DNA of 64,000 bases. Origin: DASTFY01 sp963829955. GTDB taxonomy: Bacteria; Actinomycetota; Acidimicrobiia; Acidimicrobiales; Ilumatobacteraceae. Below are positions 1 to 7,682 of the stretch, piece after piece. The stretch is taken from contig CAWHKS010000004.1 in the NCBI GenBank assembly GCA_963829955.1, positions 62,001 through 126,000 on the forward strand, given 5' to 3'. The notes beneath the pieces were generated by a model. The model did no database searches. It was not told the origin of the DNA and was given only the letters and a program-made list of their open reading frames with translations. Within the stretch, counting starts at the first letter, position 1, and every line of letters begins with the position of its first letter. The translations under genes were made by a program, and so were the position numbers.

Positions 1-222
1 GCGCTGATGACCGCCCGCCTGCTGGAGCTGGTGCCGGCCGGCCGCTGGCTGATGGTGCTGGAGGGCGGGTACGACCTCCGGGCCCTCGCCGACTCGTCGG
101 CGGCGGCGATGGCCGCGTTGCTCGGCGTCGAGCACCTGCCGGAGAAGCCATCCTCGGGTGGTCCCGGTCAGCGGGCGCTGGACGCGGTGGTCGGCCACTG
201 GGCCGATCTGCTCCCGGCCTGA
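1..222 (+). CDS. Histone deacetylase-family protein, C-terminal end (partial)
   Basis: The last 73 codons of a gene that begins before the window, read in frame from base 1. The segment LEGGYDL followed by a helix and LLG is the characteristic C-terminal block of the histone deacetylase / acetoin utilisation / acetylpolyamine amidohydrolase family, which are zinc-dependent amidohydrolases. The catalytic part lies outside the window, so the substrate cannot be judged. It ends 26 bp before the CCA-adding enzyme gene on the same strand. Confidence 0.7.
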   Translation, partial: ALMTARLLELVPAGRWLMVLEGGYDLRALADSSAAAMAALLGVEHLPEKPSSGGPGQRALDAVVGHWADLLPA

Positions 223-236
223 CACCTCTGCCGCCG

Positions 237-242
237 TAGCCT
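237..242 (+). promoter_or_regulatory. -10 element of a likely leaderless promoter for cca
   Basis: TAGCCT lies 6 bp before the GTG start of the CCA-adding enzyme gene. There is no Shine-Dalgarno sequence between it and the start, which fits a leaderless transcript. No convincing -35 box is visible. Confidence 0.35.
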
Positions 243-248
243 CTGCGC

Positions 249-1661
249 GTGGTCCCCGACCGCTTCGCCCCGCTCCTGGCCGAGCTCTCGCCGCTCGCCG
301 ACCGGTTCCGGGGCGCGGGCCGGCGGCTGTACCTCGTGGGCGGCACGGTGCGGGACCTCCTGGTGGGGCGGGAGGGTGGTTGGGACGTTGACGCCACGAC
401 CGACGCGTGCCCCGACGAGATCAAGTCCATCCTCGACGGCTGGGCCGACGCGCTGTGGACGCAGGGAGAGCGCTTCGGGACCATCGGCGCCCGCCGGGGC
501 GGGCTGGACTACGAGATCACCACCCACCGCGCCGAGGCCTACGACCCGGAGTCCCGCAAGCCCGACGTCCGGTTCGCCGACGCCATCGAGGTCGACCTCT
601 CGCGCCGGGACTTCACCGTCAACGCCATGGCGCTGGAGTTGACGAGCGACGCGCCGACGCTGGTGGATCCCTTCGGCGGCGCCGCCGACCTCGCTGCCCA
701 CGTCCTGCGCAGCCCCATCCCCCCGGAGGAGAGCTTCAGCGACGACCCGCTGCGGATGCTGCGGGCCGCCCGCTTCCTCGCCGGCTACTACCTGGAGCCG
801 GTGCCCGAGCTGGTCGACGCGGTGGTGGCCATGCATCATCGGCTCTCGATCGTGTCGGCCGAGCGCATACGCGACGAGCTGGACAAACTCATCGTCGTCG
901 AGCGGCCGGGACCCGGCCTGTGGTTCGCGATCGACACCGGGCTGGCCGAGGAGTTCCTGCCCGAGCTGCCGGCCATGCGCCTGGAGCAGGATCCGATCCA
1001 CCGCCACAAGGACGTCCTGAGCCACACGATCGCCGTCGTCGAGAACGTCCGCCCGCCCGCCCGGCGCGCGGGCGAGCGCTCGTTCGACTTCCGGCGCACG
1101 CGCCTGGCCGCGCTGTTCCACGACATCGGCAAGCCGAAGACGCGCGGCTACCGCAAGGGCAAGGGCGTGACCTTCCACCACCACGAGGTGGTCGGTGCCC
1201 GGATGACCCGCGACCGCCTGCAGGCTCTGCGCTACTCGAACGCCGACGTCGACGTCATCACGCGGTTGGTCGAGCTCCACCTGCGCTTCCACACCTACAA
1301 GATGGGCTGGACGGACGCCGCCGTCCGGCGCTACGTGCGCGACGCCGGTGACCTGCTGGGCGAGCTCAACGTGCTGACCCGCTGCGACTGCACGACCCGC
1401 AACGAGCGCAAGGCCGCCATGCTCGCCGCCCGCATGGACGAGCTGGAGGCCCGCATCGACGTGCTCGCCGCGCAGGAGGAGCTGAAGGCCATTCGGCCGG
1501 AGCTGGACGGCCACCAGGTGATGGAGCGCCTCGGCCTCCCGCCCGGCCCGGTGGTGGGGGAGGCCGTGTCCTACCTGCTCGAGCTCCGCCTGGAGGAAGG
1601 GGTGCTCGGCGAAGAGGAGGCCGGCCGACGCCTCGACGCCTGGTGGGCCGCCCGAGGGTAG
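249..1661 (+). CDS. cca: CCA tRNA nucleotidyltransferase, HD-domain type
   Basis: A 470-residue class II nucleotidyltransferase that adds or repairs the 3' CCA end of tRNAs. The N-terminal head carries LVGGTVRDLL and the WDVDATTD segment with the DxD-type metal-binding carboxylates (about residues 31-55). RRDFTVNAMALEL (about residue 121) is the second family block. A neck/body domain follows, then an HD phosphohydrolase domain with FHDIGK near residue 290 and further histidines (HHHEVVG). Actinobacterial CCA enzymes commonly carry this HD domain. The GTG start is chosen because the family's first motif then falls at its usual distance, and a -10 box lies just upstream. Confidence 0.93.
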   Translation: MVPDRFAPLLAELSPLADRFRGAGRRLYLVGGTVRDLLVGREGGWDVDATTDACPDEIKSILDGWADALWTQGERFGTIGARRGGLDYEITTHRAEAYDPESRKPDVRFADAIEVDLSRRDFTVNAMALELTSDAPTLVDPFGGAADLAAHVLRSPIPPEESFSDDPLRMLRAARFLAGYYLEPVPELVDAVVAMHHRLSIVSAERIRDELDKLIVVERPGPGLWFAIDTGLAEEFLPELPAMRLEQDPIHRHKDVLSHTIAVVENVRPPARRAGERSFDFRRTRLAALFHDIGKPKTRGYRKGKGVTFHHHEVVGARMTRDRLQALRYSNADVDVITRLVELHLRFHTYKMGWTDAAVRRYVRDAGDLLGELNVLTRCDCTTRNERKAAMLAARMDELEARIDVLAAQEELKAIRPELDGHQVMERLGLPPGPVVGEAVSYLLELRLEEGVLGEEEAGRRLDAWWAARG

Positions 1662-1688
1662 GAGTCGGCCGGCGCCGGGTCGCGCCAG

Positions 1689-2268
1689 CTACACGCCGAG
1701 CTTCTTGGCCCGCATGACGAGGGCCGCCGGGATCAGACGCGCCCGCCTGACCGAGGGGCAGGGGCTCGGCCATGACGTCCACCCGGAAGCTGGCCCGCAT
1801 GACGGCCATGAAGTAGTCGCTCGTCGTCCGGGTGCCGGCGCCGTAGCCCCGCCGCAGCACCACCTCGCCGCCTTCGAGCATGGCCGCCATGGGGTGGGGA
1901 ACGGCGAACACGAGCGAGGCTTCCGGCCGCAACACACGGTGAGCCTGGCGGAGGACGCGGGCGAGGTCGTCGACGATGTCGAACGCGGTCGAGAACACGA
2001 GGTCGACCGAGCCGCTGGTGGCGAAGCCGAGGTCGGCGATGTCGCCTCCGTGGAACTCGACGTGCATTCCGGCCTGCTCGGCCTGCTCCCGCCCGTCGGC
2101 CAGGGCCTCGGCGGGCACCGCGGCCATCGCCCGGGCGCCGCGCTCCGCGAAGGCGATGGCGTTGGCGGTACCACCCAGCTCGATCACCCGCTTGCCGGCG
2201 ACGTCGCCGCACAGCCGCAGCTCACCCTCGTCGGGGACGCCCGTTCCGTAGGAGATGGCGCTCACCAT
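1689..2268 (-). pseudogene. Class I SAM-dependent methyltransferase, frameshifted near its C-terminus
   Basis: The protein reads MVSAISYGTGVPDEGEL from ATG at 2268 and follows a Rossmann methyltransferase through DLVFSTAFDIVDDLARVLRQ (post-I motifs) and a VFAVPHPM strand to RASFRVDVMAEPLPL. The family's ending, LIPAALVMRAKKLGV, is present only in another frame. Removing one base near 1737-1743 (a CGCGC tract) rejoins the two. The glycine-rich SAM loop is also weak: IELGGTANA lacks the usual GxGxG, and the acidic residue ending beta-2 is replaced in AAVPAEA. It may be intact in the organism with a sequencing error, or a decaying gene. It is divergent from the amidohydrolase gene, 79 bp away. 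Confidence 0.7.
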
Positions 2269-2335
2269 CGCGCCATGATGACCCTCTCCCGGCCCCGTGC
2301 GGTGGATGGCGGCGGGCGCCCGGTCGCGGGCGCGG

Positions 2336-2341
2336 TACCGT
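2336..2341 (+). promoter_or_regulatory. -10 element before the amidohydrolase gene
   Basis: TACCGT ends 6 bp before the ATG at 2348. The arrangement matches the other leaderless-type starts in this window. No clear -35 sequence. Confidence 0.35.
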
Positions 2342-2347
2342 CCAGCG

Positions 2348-3553
2348 ATGGCCAGGACGGTGTTGCGGGGCGGCAGGATCTTCGACGGGACGGACCAGCT
2401 CCGCGACGGGGACGTGGTTGTCGAGGACGGGCGCATCCTGGAGGTGGGGCTCGGTCTCGACGGTGACAGCGCGGTCGACTGCACGGGCCACACCCTGCTC
2501 CCCGGCCTGTTCGATTGCCACGTCCACCTCGCCGTCACCGACATCAACTCGCTGCGGCGCCAGCAGACCCCGTTCTCGCTCAACTTCTACGAGGCCATTG
2601 AGAACATGCGGGTGACCCTGGCCGCGGGCATCACGACCGTGCGCGACGCCGCCGGCGCGGACCTCGGGATGAAGACCGCGGTGGAACAGGGCCTGGTCCC
2701 AGGCCCGCGGATGCAGATCTCGATCACCATGCTGAGCCAGACCGGCGGCCACGGCGACGACTGGCAGGTTTGCGGCGCCCACGTCCCCGCCTTCTACGTG
2801 CCCTACCCGGGCGTCCCCGAGCCGATCGTGGACGGCCCGGACGAGATGCGCCGCCGGGTCCGCGAGCTCGTCCGTGCCGGTGCCGACGTCATCAAGGTCG
2901 CTACGAGCGGCGGGGTGCTGTCCCCGAGGGACGACCCCCGCCACGGCCACTTCCGCGATGCCGAGCTCGCCGTCCTGGTCGAGGAGGCGACGGCCGCCGA
3001 CCGCTTCGTGATGGCGCACGCCCAGGCGACCGAGGGGATCAAGGCCGCCATCCGGACCGGCATCCGGTCCATCGAGCACGGTATCTACCTGGACGACGAG
3101 GCCATCGAGATGATGCTCGAACGGGGGACCTTCCTCGTGCCGACGCTGGTGGCCCCGCTCGGCGTGCTCGAGGCTCGCGACCGCGGCATCCCCGTCCCGC
3201 AGGTGATGATCGACAAGACGGTCATGGTGATGGAGACGCACGCGGCCTCCATCCGCGCTGCCGTCGACGCCGGGGTCAAGGTGGCGATGGGCACTGACAG
3301 CGGCGTCGCCCCGCACGGCCAGAACCTGCGGGAGCTGGAGCTGATGGTCGGGTGCGGCATGACGCCTGCGCAGGCCCTCGTCTCGACCACCGCGACGGCG
3401 GCGGAGCTGATGGGCCTGGAGGGCGAGCTGGGCGCGCTGGAGAAGGGCAAGCGGGCCGACGTCGTGGTCGTCGAGGGTGACCCGCTGGCCGATCTGTCAG
3501 AGCTGCGGGCGAGTGTGCGCCAGGTCTGGAAGGACGGCATCCGGGTCGTGTGA
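2348..3553 (+). CDS. Metal-dependent amidohydrolase (imidazolonepropionase / Xaa-Pro dipeptidase-like)
   Basis: A 401-residue member of the amidohydrolase superfamily, expected to hydrolyse an amide or ring C-N bond in the cytosol. Visible landmarks are the N-terminal beta-sandwich half (TVLRGGRIFDG), the first metal-binding HxH in DCHVHLAV (about residue 59), a Lys in DVIKVATSGG, His in MAHAQ, His in SIEHGI, and the catalytic Asp in GTDSG. The C-terminal sandwich half follows (GKRADVVVVEGDPL). The protein resembles the secondary-metabolite or peptide-clearing amidohydrolases that are abundant in actinobacteria, and the true substrate cannot be read from sequence. ATG at 2348 is preferred over the in-frame ATG at 2297, which would add a low-complexity basic leader. 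Confidence 0.85.
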   Translation: MARTVLRGGRIFDGTDQLRDGDVVVEDGRILEVGLGLDGDSAVDCTGHTLLPGLFDCHVHLAVTDINSLRRQQTPFSLNFYEAIENMRVTLAAGITTVRDAAGADLGMKTAVEQGLVPGPRMQISITMLSQTGGHGDDWQVCGAHVPAFYVPYPGVPEPIVDGPDEMRRRVRELVRAGADVIKVATSGGVLSPRDDPRHGHFRDAELAVLVEEATAADRFVMAHAQATEGIKAAIRTGIRSIEHGIYLDDEAIEMMLERGTFLVPTLVAPLGVLEARDRGIPVPQVMIDKTVMVMETHAASIRAAVDAGVKVAMGTDSGVAPHGQNLRELELMVGCGMTPAQALVSTTATAAELMGLEGELGALEKGKRADVVVVEGDPLADLSELRASVRQVWKDGIRVV

Positions 3554-3570
3554 CCCGTTGGCGGCGCTCC

Positions 3571-3595
3571 GTCAGGTCGCGTCAGGTCGCGTCAG
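3571..3595. repeat. Short 10-bp tandem repeat at the ino1 stop
   Basis: GTCAGGTCGC occurs twice in tandem, plus a third partial copy. The repeat spans the ino1 stop codon (complement of 3582-3584), so it duplicates the stop context. It is probably replication slippage of no special function. Confidence 0.6.
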
Positions 3596-4661
3596 TTGTG
3601 CCGGCGGCGAACTCCTCGACCATCAGGCGGGCCTCCTCGTCGCGATACTGCACCGGCGGCGACTTCATGAAGTAGGCCGACGGGCCGAGCAGCGGTCCGC
3701 CCAGGCCGCGGTCCTTGGCGACCTTGGCGCAGCGGACGGCGTCGATGATGACGCCCGCCGAGTTGGGGGAGTCCCAGACCTCGAGCTTGAGCTCGACGTT
3801 GAGCGGCACGTCGCCGAAGTTGCGGCCCTCGAGGCGGATGTAGGCCCACTTGCGGTCCTGCAGCCAGGCCACGTGGTCCGACGGGCCGATGTGGACGTCG
3901 TCGGCCTCGATGCCGTTGTCGATCTGGCTGGTGACCGATTGCGTCTTGGAGATCTTCTTGGACTCCAGCCGCTCGCGCTCCAGCATGTTCTTGAAGTCCA
4001 TGTTCCCGCCCACGTTGAGCTGGTAGGTGCGATCGAGCACCATGCCCCGGTCCTCGAACAGGCGGGCCAGGATGCGGTGCACGATGGTGGCGCCGACCTG
4101 GCTCTTGATGTCGTCGCCGACGATCGGCACGCCGGCGGCCTCGAACTTCGCCGCCCACTCGGGGTCGGAGGCGATGAACACAGGGATGGCGTTGACGAAC
4201 GCCACGCCGGCGTCGAGGCAGGCCTGGGCGTAGTGCTTCTGTGCGGCCTCGGAACCCACGGGGAGGTAGGAGACCAGCACGTCGGCACGGGCGTCGCGCA
4301 GGGCCTGGGCCACGTCGACCGGCTCCGCCGGCGACTCCTCGACGACCTGCCGGTAGTACTTCCCGAGCCCGTCGAGGGTCGGGCCCCGCAGCACGGGCAC
4401 GCCCAGGTCGGGCACATCGGCGAACTTCACCGTGTTGTTGTGGCCGGCCAGGAGGGCCTTGCCGACGTCGAGGCCGACCTTCGTGGCGTCGACGTCGAAC
4501 GCGGCGACGACCTCGATGTCGCGGATGTGGTACCCACCGAGGACGACGTGCATGAGACCGGGCACGGACTCGTTGGGGTCGGCGTTCTCGTAGTACTCGA
4601 GGCCCTGCACCAGGGAGCTGGCGCAGTTCCCGACGCCGGCGATGGCGAGGCGGATGGTCAT
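3582..4661 (-). CDS. ino1: Inositol-3-phosphate synthase
   Basis: A 359-residue myo-inositol-1-phosphate synthase that converts glucose 6-phosphate to inositol 3-phosphate with NAD. In actinobacteria this supplies phosphatidylinositol, mannosylated lipids and mycothiol. The start reads IRLAIAGVGNCASSLVQG, the Rossmann NAD-binding loop. GDDIKSQVGATIVHR and QLNVGGNMDFKNM are hallmark blocks of the family, and KISKTQSV contains catalytic lysines. The length matches actinobacterial homologues. Its ATG overlaps the stop of the upstream PadR gene (ATGA), so both are translated from one transcript. The same pairing occurs in Mycobacterium (Rv0046c-Rv0047c). Confidence 0.96.
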   Translation of the reverse strand: MTIRLAIAGVGNCASSLVQGLEYYENADPNESVPGLMHVVLGGYHIRDIEVVAAFDVDATKVGLDVGKALLAGHNNTVKFADVPDLGVPVLRGPTLDGLGKYYRQVVEESPAEPVDVAQALRDARADVLVSYLPVGSEAAQKHYAQACLDAGVAFVNAIPVFIASDPEWAAKFEAAGVPIVGDDIKSQVGATIVHRILARLFEDRGMVLDRTYQLNVGGNMDFKNMLERERLESKKISKTQSVTSQIDNGIEADDVHIGPSDHVAWLQDRKWAYIRLEGRNFGDVPLNVELKLEVWDSPNSAGVIIDAVRCAKVAKDRGLGGPLLGPSAYFMKSPPVQYRDEEARLMVEEFAAGTTDAT

Positions 4662-5332
4662 GATGGCGGGTCCTCCTCCCGGCTCGTGCTGCTCTTGCTG
4701 GTGGTGAGCGCGGCGCGCTCGTCAGCGATCAGCTCGTCGAGCCAGGCGATGTCGTGCTGGATGGTCTGGGTGTCGTGCTCCCGTAGGGAGCGAAGGTAGT
4801 GGTCCAGCCGGTCGGCGACCGTCGCACGACGGTCGGGACGGTGGGACCGTTCGGCGGCCAGGCGACCGGCGAGGGCGGCCCGGCGTCGCTCGAAGAGCTC
4901 GAGGCGCCGGGAGGACGGCAGGTAGCGGCAGAACGCCACCTTGAGGGGGAAGGCCCGGTCGTCGGTGGCCGGGTCCTCCATGAGATCGACGAGTAGCTGC
5001 TGGCCCGCCTCGGTGAGAACGTACGCCTTGCGGGCTCGTCGGCCGCGCGGGCCTCCGGGGCGCTCGGCCCGGCTGCGGGTGCGGGCGAGGAATGCCGCGG
5101 CCTCGCCGGCGAGCGAGCCGGTCAGGGGGAGTGCAGCCTCGTCGGCCGCGGGCGTGTCGGTGGCGTCCACTATCCGCACCGCGCCGGCCGCCTCGAGACG
5201 CGACAGCGCAGGGTAGAGGGCGCCGAACGACACGGCCGGGCGCAGACCGGCGAGCTCGGTGGCGCGCTTGCGCAGCTCGTAGCCGTGCAGGTCCTGCTCA
5301 CTGAGGAGTCCGAGGATGGCCAAATCGATCAT
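4658..5332 (-). CDS. PadR-family transcriptional regulator of ino1
   Basis: A 224-residue protein beginning MIDLAILGLLSEQDLHGYELRKRA, the typical opening of a PadR winged helix. Its recognition helix is in VSFGALYPALSRLEAAG. The C-terminal half (from about residue 110) holds a second wHTH strand, KAYVLTEAG, and a long helical dimerisation region. Start at 5332 is preferred over the in-frame ATG at 5404. The shorter form begins like other PadR proteins, and the longer form would run through the palindromic operator at 5378-5398. The stop overlaps the ino1 start, so it probably controls its own operon and inositol synthesis. Confidence 0.88.
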   Translation of the reverse strand: MIDLAILGLLSEQDLHGYELRKRATELAGLRPAVSFGALYPALSRLEAAGAVRIVDATDTPAADEAALPLTGSLAGEAAAFLARTRSRAERPGGPRGRRARKAYVLTEAGQQLLVDLMEDPATDDRAFPLKVAFCRYLPSSRRLELFERRRAALAGRLAAERSHRPDRRATVADRLDHYLRSLREHDTQTIQHDIAWLDELIADERAALTTSKSSTSREEDPPS

Positions 5333-5377
5333 GGGGTGTCGATCATGAGGGGTCGGGGGGCGAACGCATTCGGAGTC

Positions 5378-5398
5378 GATGTATCGCTTCGATACATC
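5378..5398. promoter_or_regulatory. Perfect 21-bp palindrome, likely PadR operator
   Basis: GATGTATCG-CTT-CGATACATC has 9-bp perfect arms with a 3-bp centre. It contains the ATGT...ACAT ends typical of PadR binding sites. It lies 45 bp before the chosen PadR start, in the gap between the divergent PadR-ino1 operon and the DUF5318 gene, so it could control either direction. Confidence 0.72.
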
Positions 5399-5498
5399 TA
5401 TCACGCGACTCCGTACCTCGCAACGCGGCGTCGCGAGCGGCGCCTCCGGGGGCCGGGGAGAGCGCCGCGGACCGGACGCGCCGCCTGGCGCCGCCCGC

Positions 5499-5504
5499 TA
5501 CCCT
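5499..5504 (+). promoter_or_regulatory. -10 element before the DUF5318 gene
   Basis: TACCCT sits 8 bp before the ATG at 5513 with no ribosome binding site between, suggesting a leaderless message. Confidence 0.35.
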
Positions 5505-5512
5505 CTCGCCGC

Positions 5513-5926
5513 ATGGCGTTCCAGGCGTCGTCGTTGCGGGGGGTCGGCTCCGGTGTCATCGATCACCGCCTGGCCCGGCGGGCGTTGATCCGGGAGTACC
5601 GGAAAGGGCGCCTGGCGCAGCACCAGGTCTGCGACGCCCACCCGGAGCTCATCCGCGCCGCGCGCTCCATCGGCCAGCCGACGCAGACCGACTGCCCGAT
5701 CTGCGAGGCCGAGAAGCTGGTGCTCGTCACGTACGCGTTCGGGCCCCGGTTACCCGCTCACGGGCGGTGCATCACCGACACCCGCCAGCTGCACGAGCTC
5801 AACCGGCGCGCCGAGGCGTACGCGGCGTACGTGGTGGAGGTGTGCCCCGACTGTTCGTGGCACCACCTCCTGCGCGTCCTGCCCCTGGGCAGCCGCCCCG
5901 CCCGGCGCACGTCCGGCACCGGCTGA
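5513..5926 (+). CDS. DUF5318 family protein
   Basis: A 137-residue conserved actinobacterial protein opening MAFQASSLRGVGSGVIDHRL. Two CxxC pairs (DCPICEAE near residue 65 and VCPDCSWHH near residue 121) suggest a zinc ribbon. A conserved CDAHPELIRAAR helix precedes them. I recognise the family from its layout, but its function is unknown. Start at 5513 is chosen from the family N-terminus; the open frame extends upstream through low-complexity arginine-rich sequence that is not part of the protein. It is divergent from the PadR-ino1 operon. Confidence 0.85.
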   Translation: MAFQASSLRGVGSGVIDHRLARRALIREYRKGRLAQHQVCDAHPELIRAARSIGQPTQTDCPICEAEKLVLVTYAFGPRLPAHGRCITDTRQLHELNRRAEAYAAYVVEVCPDCSWHHLLRVLPLGSRPARRTSGTG

Positions 5927-5934
5927 CGCGCGCT

Positions 5935-6111
5935 TCAGCCGTCGAGCCGCTCGTGGGGGTAGTGGCTGAGGCAGGCGAAGCACCAGCGCTCGGTCTCGTC
6001 CACGCGCTGGACGGTGGCAGGGGCCTCCCACGAGCCGGGGGTGGTGTACAGGCGGTGGACGGCGGTGAGCTCGTCCTCGTCGCGCCCGCAGCTGTCGCAG
6101 GTCCCCGGCAT
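5935..6111 (-). CDS. Small zinc-ribbon protein, 58 residues
   Basis: The frame reads MPGTCDSCGRDEDELTAVHR and ends ERWCFACLSHYPHERLDG. Two CxxC knuckles about 41 residues apart predict a single structural zinc site. No function is known to me. It is convergent with the DUF5318 gene (8 bp apart), and its start shares the GCATGC at 6109-6112 with an ATG on the other strand. A TAGCGT -10-like box lies 7 bp upstream of the start, fitting a leaderless transcript. Confidence 0.7.
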   Translation of the reverse strand: MPGTCDSCGRDEDELTAVHRLYTTPGSWEAPATVQRVDETERWCFACLSHYPHERLDG

Positions 6112-6118
6112 GCGGGCG

Positions 6119-6128
6119 ACGCTACCGT
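6119..6128. promoter_or_regulatory. Overlapping divergent -10 elements
   Basis: TACCGT (6123-6128, plus strand) lies 6 bp before GTG 6135. TAGCGT on the minus strand (complement of 6119-6124) lies 7 bp before ATG 6111. The two boxes share two base pairs, so the zinc-ribbon gene and the DUF192 lipoprotein gene cannot easily fire at the same moment. Confidence 0.4.
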
Positions 6129-6134
6129 GGCCCG

Positions 6135-6733
6135 GTGCGCGGGCTCCGGGTCCTGACCAGCGTGCCGGCCTGCTGGCACTGGCCCTGGCGGCGGGCTGCG
6201 GGGGAGGCGACGACGATTCGTCGGGCGGGTCCGGTACGGCCGGGTCCGGCACGGTCGTACCCCCGCCGACCGGCGCGCCGGCGAGCTCCGTGGACGGCGA
6301 TCCGGCCGTGGTCCCCGAGGGCTACTCCGCCGTCGTCATCGAGCTGGCGCAGGACGGCGGCACCACCGAGGAGTTCTGCGTCTGGCTGGCCGAGTCGAGC
6401 GACCAACGCCAGCAGGGCCTGATGGGGGTCACGTCGCTCGGCGGCGCCGACGGGATGCTCTTCCGCTTCGGCGCCGACCACTCGGGGTCGTTCTGGATGA
6501 AGGACACGATCCTGCCGCTGTCGATCGCGTTCTTCGCCGGCGACGGTGCCTTCGTCTCGTCCACGGACATGGAGCCCTGCCCGCCCGACAGCGAGTCCTG
6601 CCCGCTGTACCCGGCCGACGGCCCGTACGCGGACGCCATCGAGGTCGTCCAGGGCGATCTGGCGTCCCTCGGCATCGGCGCCGGTAGCCGGCTCTCGGTC
6701 ACCGACCGCTCCTGCCAACCCTCCGGCCCGTAG
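6135..6733 (+). CDS. DUF192 lipoprotein, probable frameshift in the signal peptide
   Basis: An exported protein of about 200 residues. The body carries the DUF192 fold: FCVWLAES..RQQGLMGVTSL, SGSFWMKDTILPLSIAFF, EVVQG and a final short barrel strand. The lipobox LAAGC is followed by a low-complexity linker. The signal peptide is split between frames. GTG 6135 gives VRGLRVLTSV, and the hydrophobic AGLLALALAAGC is in the next frame, so one base appears to be missing near 6160. The unbroken alternative starts at ATG 6110 and has a poor, proline-rich leader. DUF192 proteins have no firmly established function. Confidence 0.75.
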
Positions 6734-6750
6734 GCCCGCTCCGCCTTCCC

Positions 6751-6845
6751 AACCGAATCAATATCGAATCGGTGAGCGGTCCGTCTGGCGAGGTCCGAGC
6801 CGAACGCGCCGATTTCGGCTCATCGGACTCCGAGTTCGGAGCGGT
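6751..6845 (+). repeat. Two-hairpin dispersed intergenic repeat, copy 1
   Basis: Fills the gap between two convergent genes. It begins with a near-palindrome, ACCGAATCAATATCGAATCGGT (shown here as ACCGAATC..GAATCGGT), with 5-bp outer arms. About 20 bp further on is a hairpin with GAGCCGAA / TTCGGCTC arms, followed by CATCGG and CTC-GA-TTCG. The same arrangement recurs inverted at 47402-47497. It could act as a bidirectional terminator or be a non-autonomous mobile element; neither is shown. Confidence 0.6.
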
Positions 6846-6850
6846 CGCCG

Positions 6851-7682
6851 TCAGGCCGAGATGGTGCCGGCGTCGAAGCGGCGTCCGTTGCGGTCAACGG
6901 CGGCGTAGCGGAGTCCGCCCCCACCGGCTTCCAGCTCGACGAAGTGGTGCTCGACGGCCAGCTCGGCCGTGAACGAGGCGGGCCGGGCCCGGTAGAGACC
7001 GCCGCCGCCACCGCCGGAGACGAGGTAGGTGACCCCGCGCTCGAGGCCTGCTGACCTGGTAGTTGTGGTCGTGGCCGGCCACGACGAGTTGCACGCCATG
7101 CTCCTCGAACAACGGCCCCCAGGTCGACCGCACCTGCTCGTTGGATCCGTGCTTGCCGGCCGAGTACGCCGGCGCGTGCATGGCGGCCACCCGCCAGCGC
7201 TGGGCGGCGCCACGCAGCGTGGACTCGAGCCAGGAACGCTGCTGCGCCGAACCGACGCGGTTCGTGTCGAGGCAGACCAGGAGCAGGTCGCCGAAGGTCC
7301 TCGAGTACCACCGGCCCGGCATGCCGAGCGCCCTCACCTGCCCGCTGGCGTTGCCGTCCTTCACGTCGTGGTTGCCGAGCAGCGCGCAGAGCCGGGCGCG
7401 GCGGAGGACGTCGGCATAGGGCCCGAAGACCGTCTGGTCGAGCAATCGCGGATCGCCGTCCGGGTACGCGTTGTCCCCCAGCAGCACGAGGCCGTCGAAG
7501 GCGCCGGACCCGCCGACCGCCTCCGCCACGGCACGGCTGACCGCGTCGCCCGTGCCCACGTCACCGACGAGCGCCAGGCGGGCGCTGCTTTGCGCCGCAG
7601 CCAGCGGCGCGCCCGGGAAGCGCTGTGCGGCGAGACCGACCGCTACCGCTCCAACGCCCTTGAGGAACCGACGACGATCCAT
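6851..7682 (-). CDS. Tat-exported metallophosphatase, frameshifted
   Basis: Starts MDRRRFLKGVGAVAVGLAAQ, a twin-arginine signal with a hydrophobic core and an AQ cleavage region. The calcineurin-like phosphoesterase motifs follow in order: VGDVGTGD, LLGDNAYPDG, ALLGNHDV, the MHAPAYS region, and AGHDHNYQ. The rest, GVTYLVSGGGGGGLYRARP to RFDAGTISA, is in another frame. One extra base in CCCCGCGC at 7033-7040 explains it, since removing it gives HNYQVSRPRAGVTYLVSGGGG. This is the organisation of purple-acid-phosphatase-like enzymes, acting outside the membrane. Probably intact in the organism. Confidence 0.82.

Noticed and set aside
168..1514. Minus-strand open frame under the CCA-adding enzyme
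   Set aside because: Compositional shadow; the plus strand carries all family motifs.
3571..3595. Tandem 10-bp repeat as a regulatory iteron or CRISPR-like array
   Set aside because: Only two and a half copies, no spacers, and located at a gene end.
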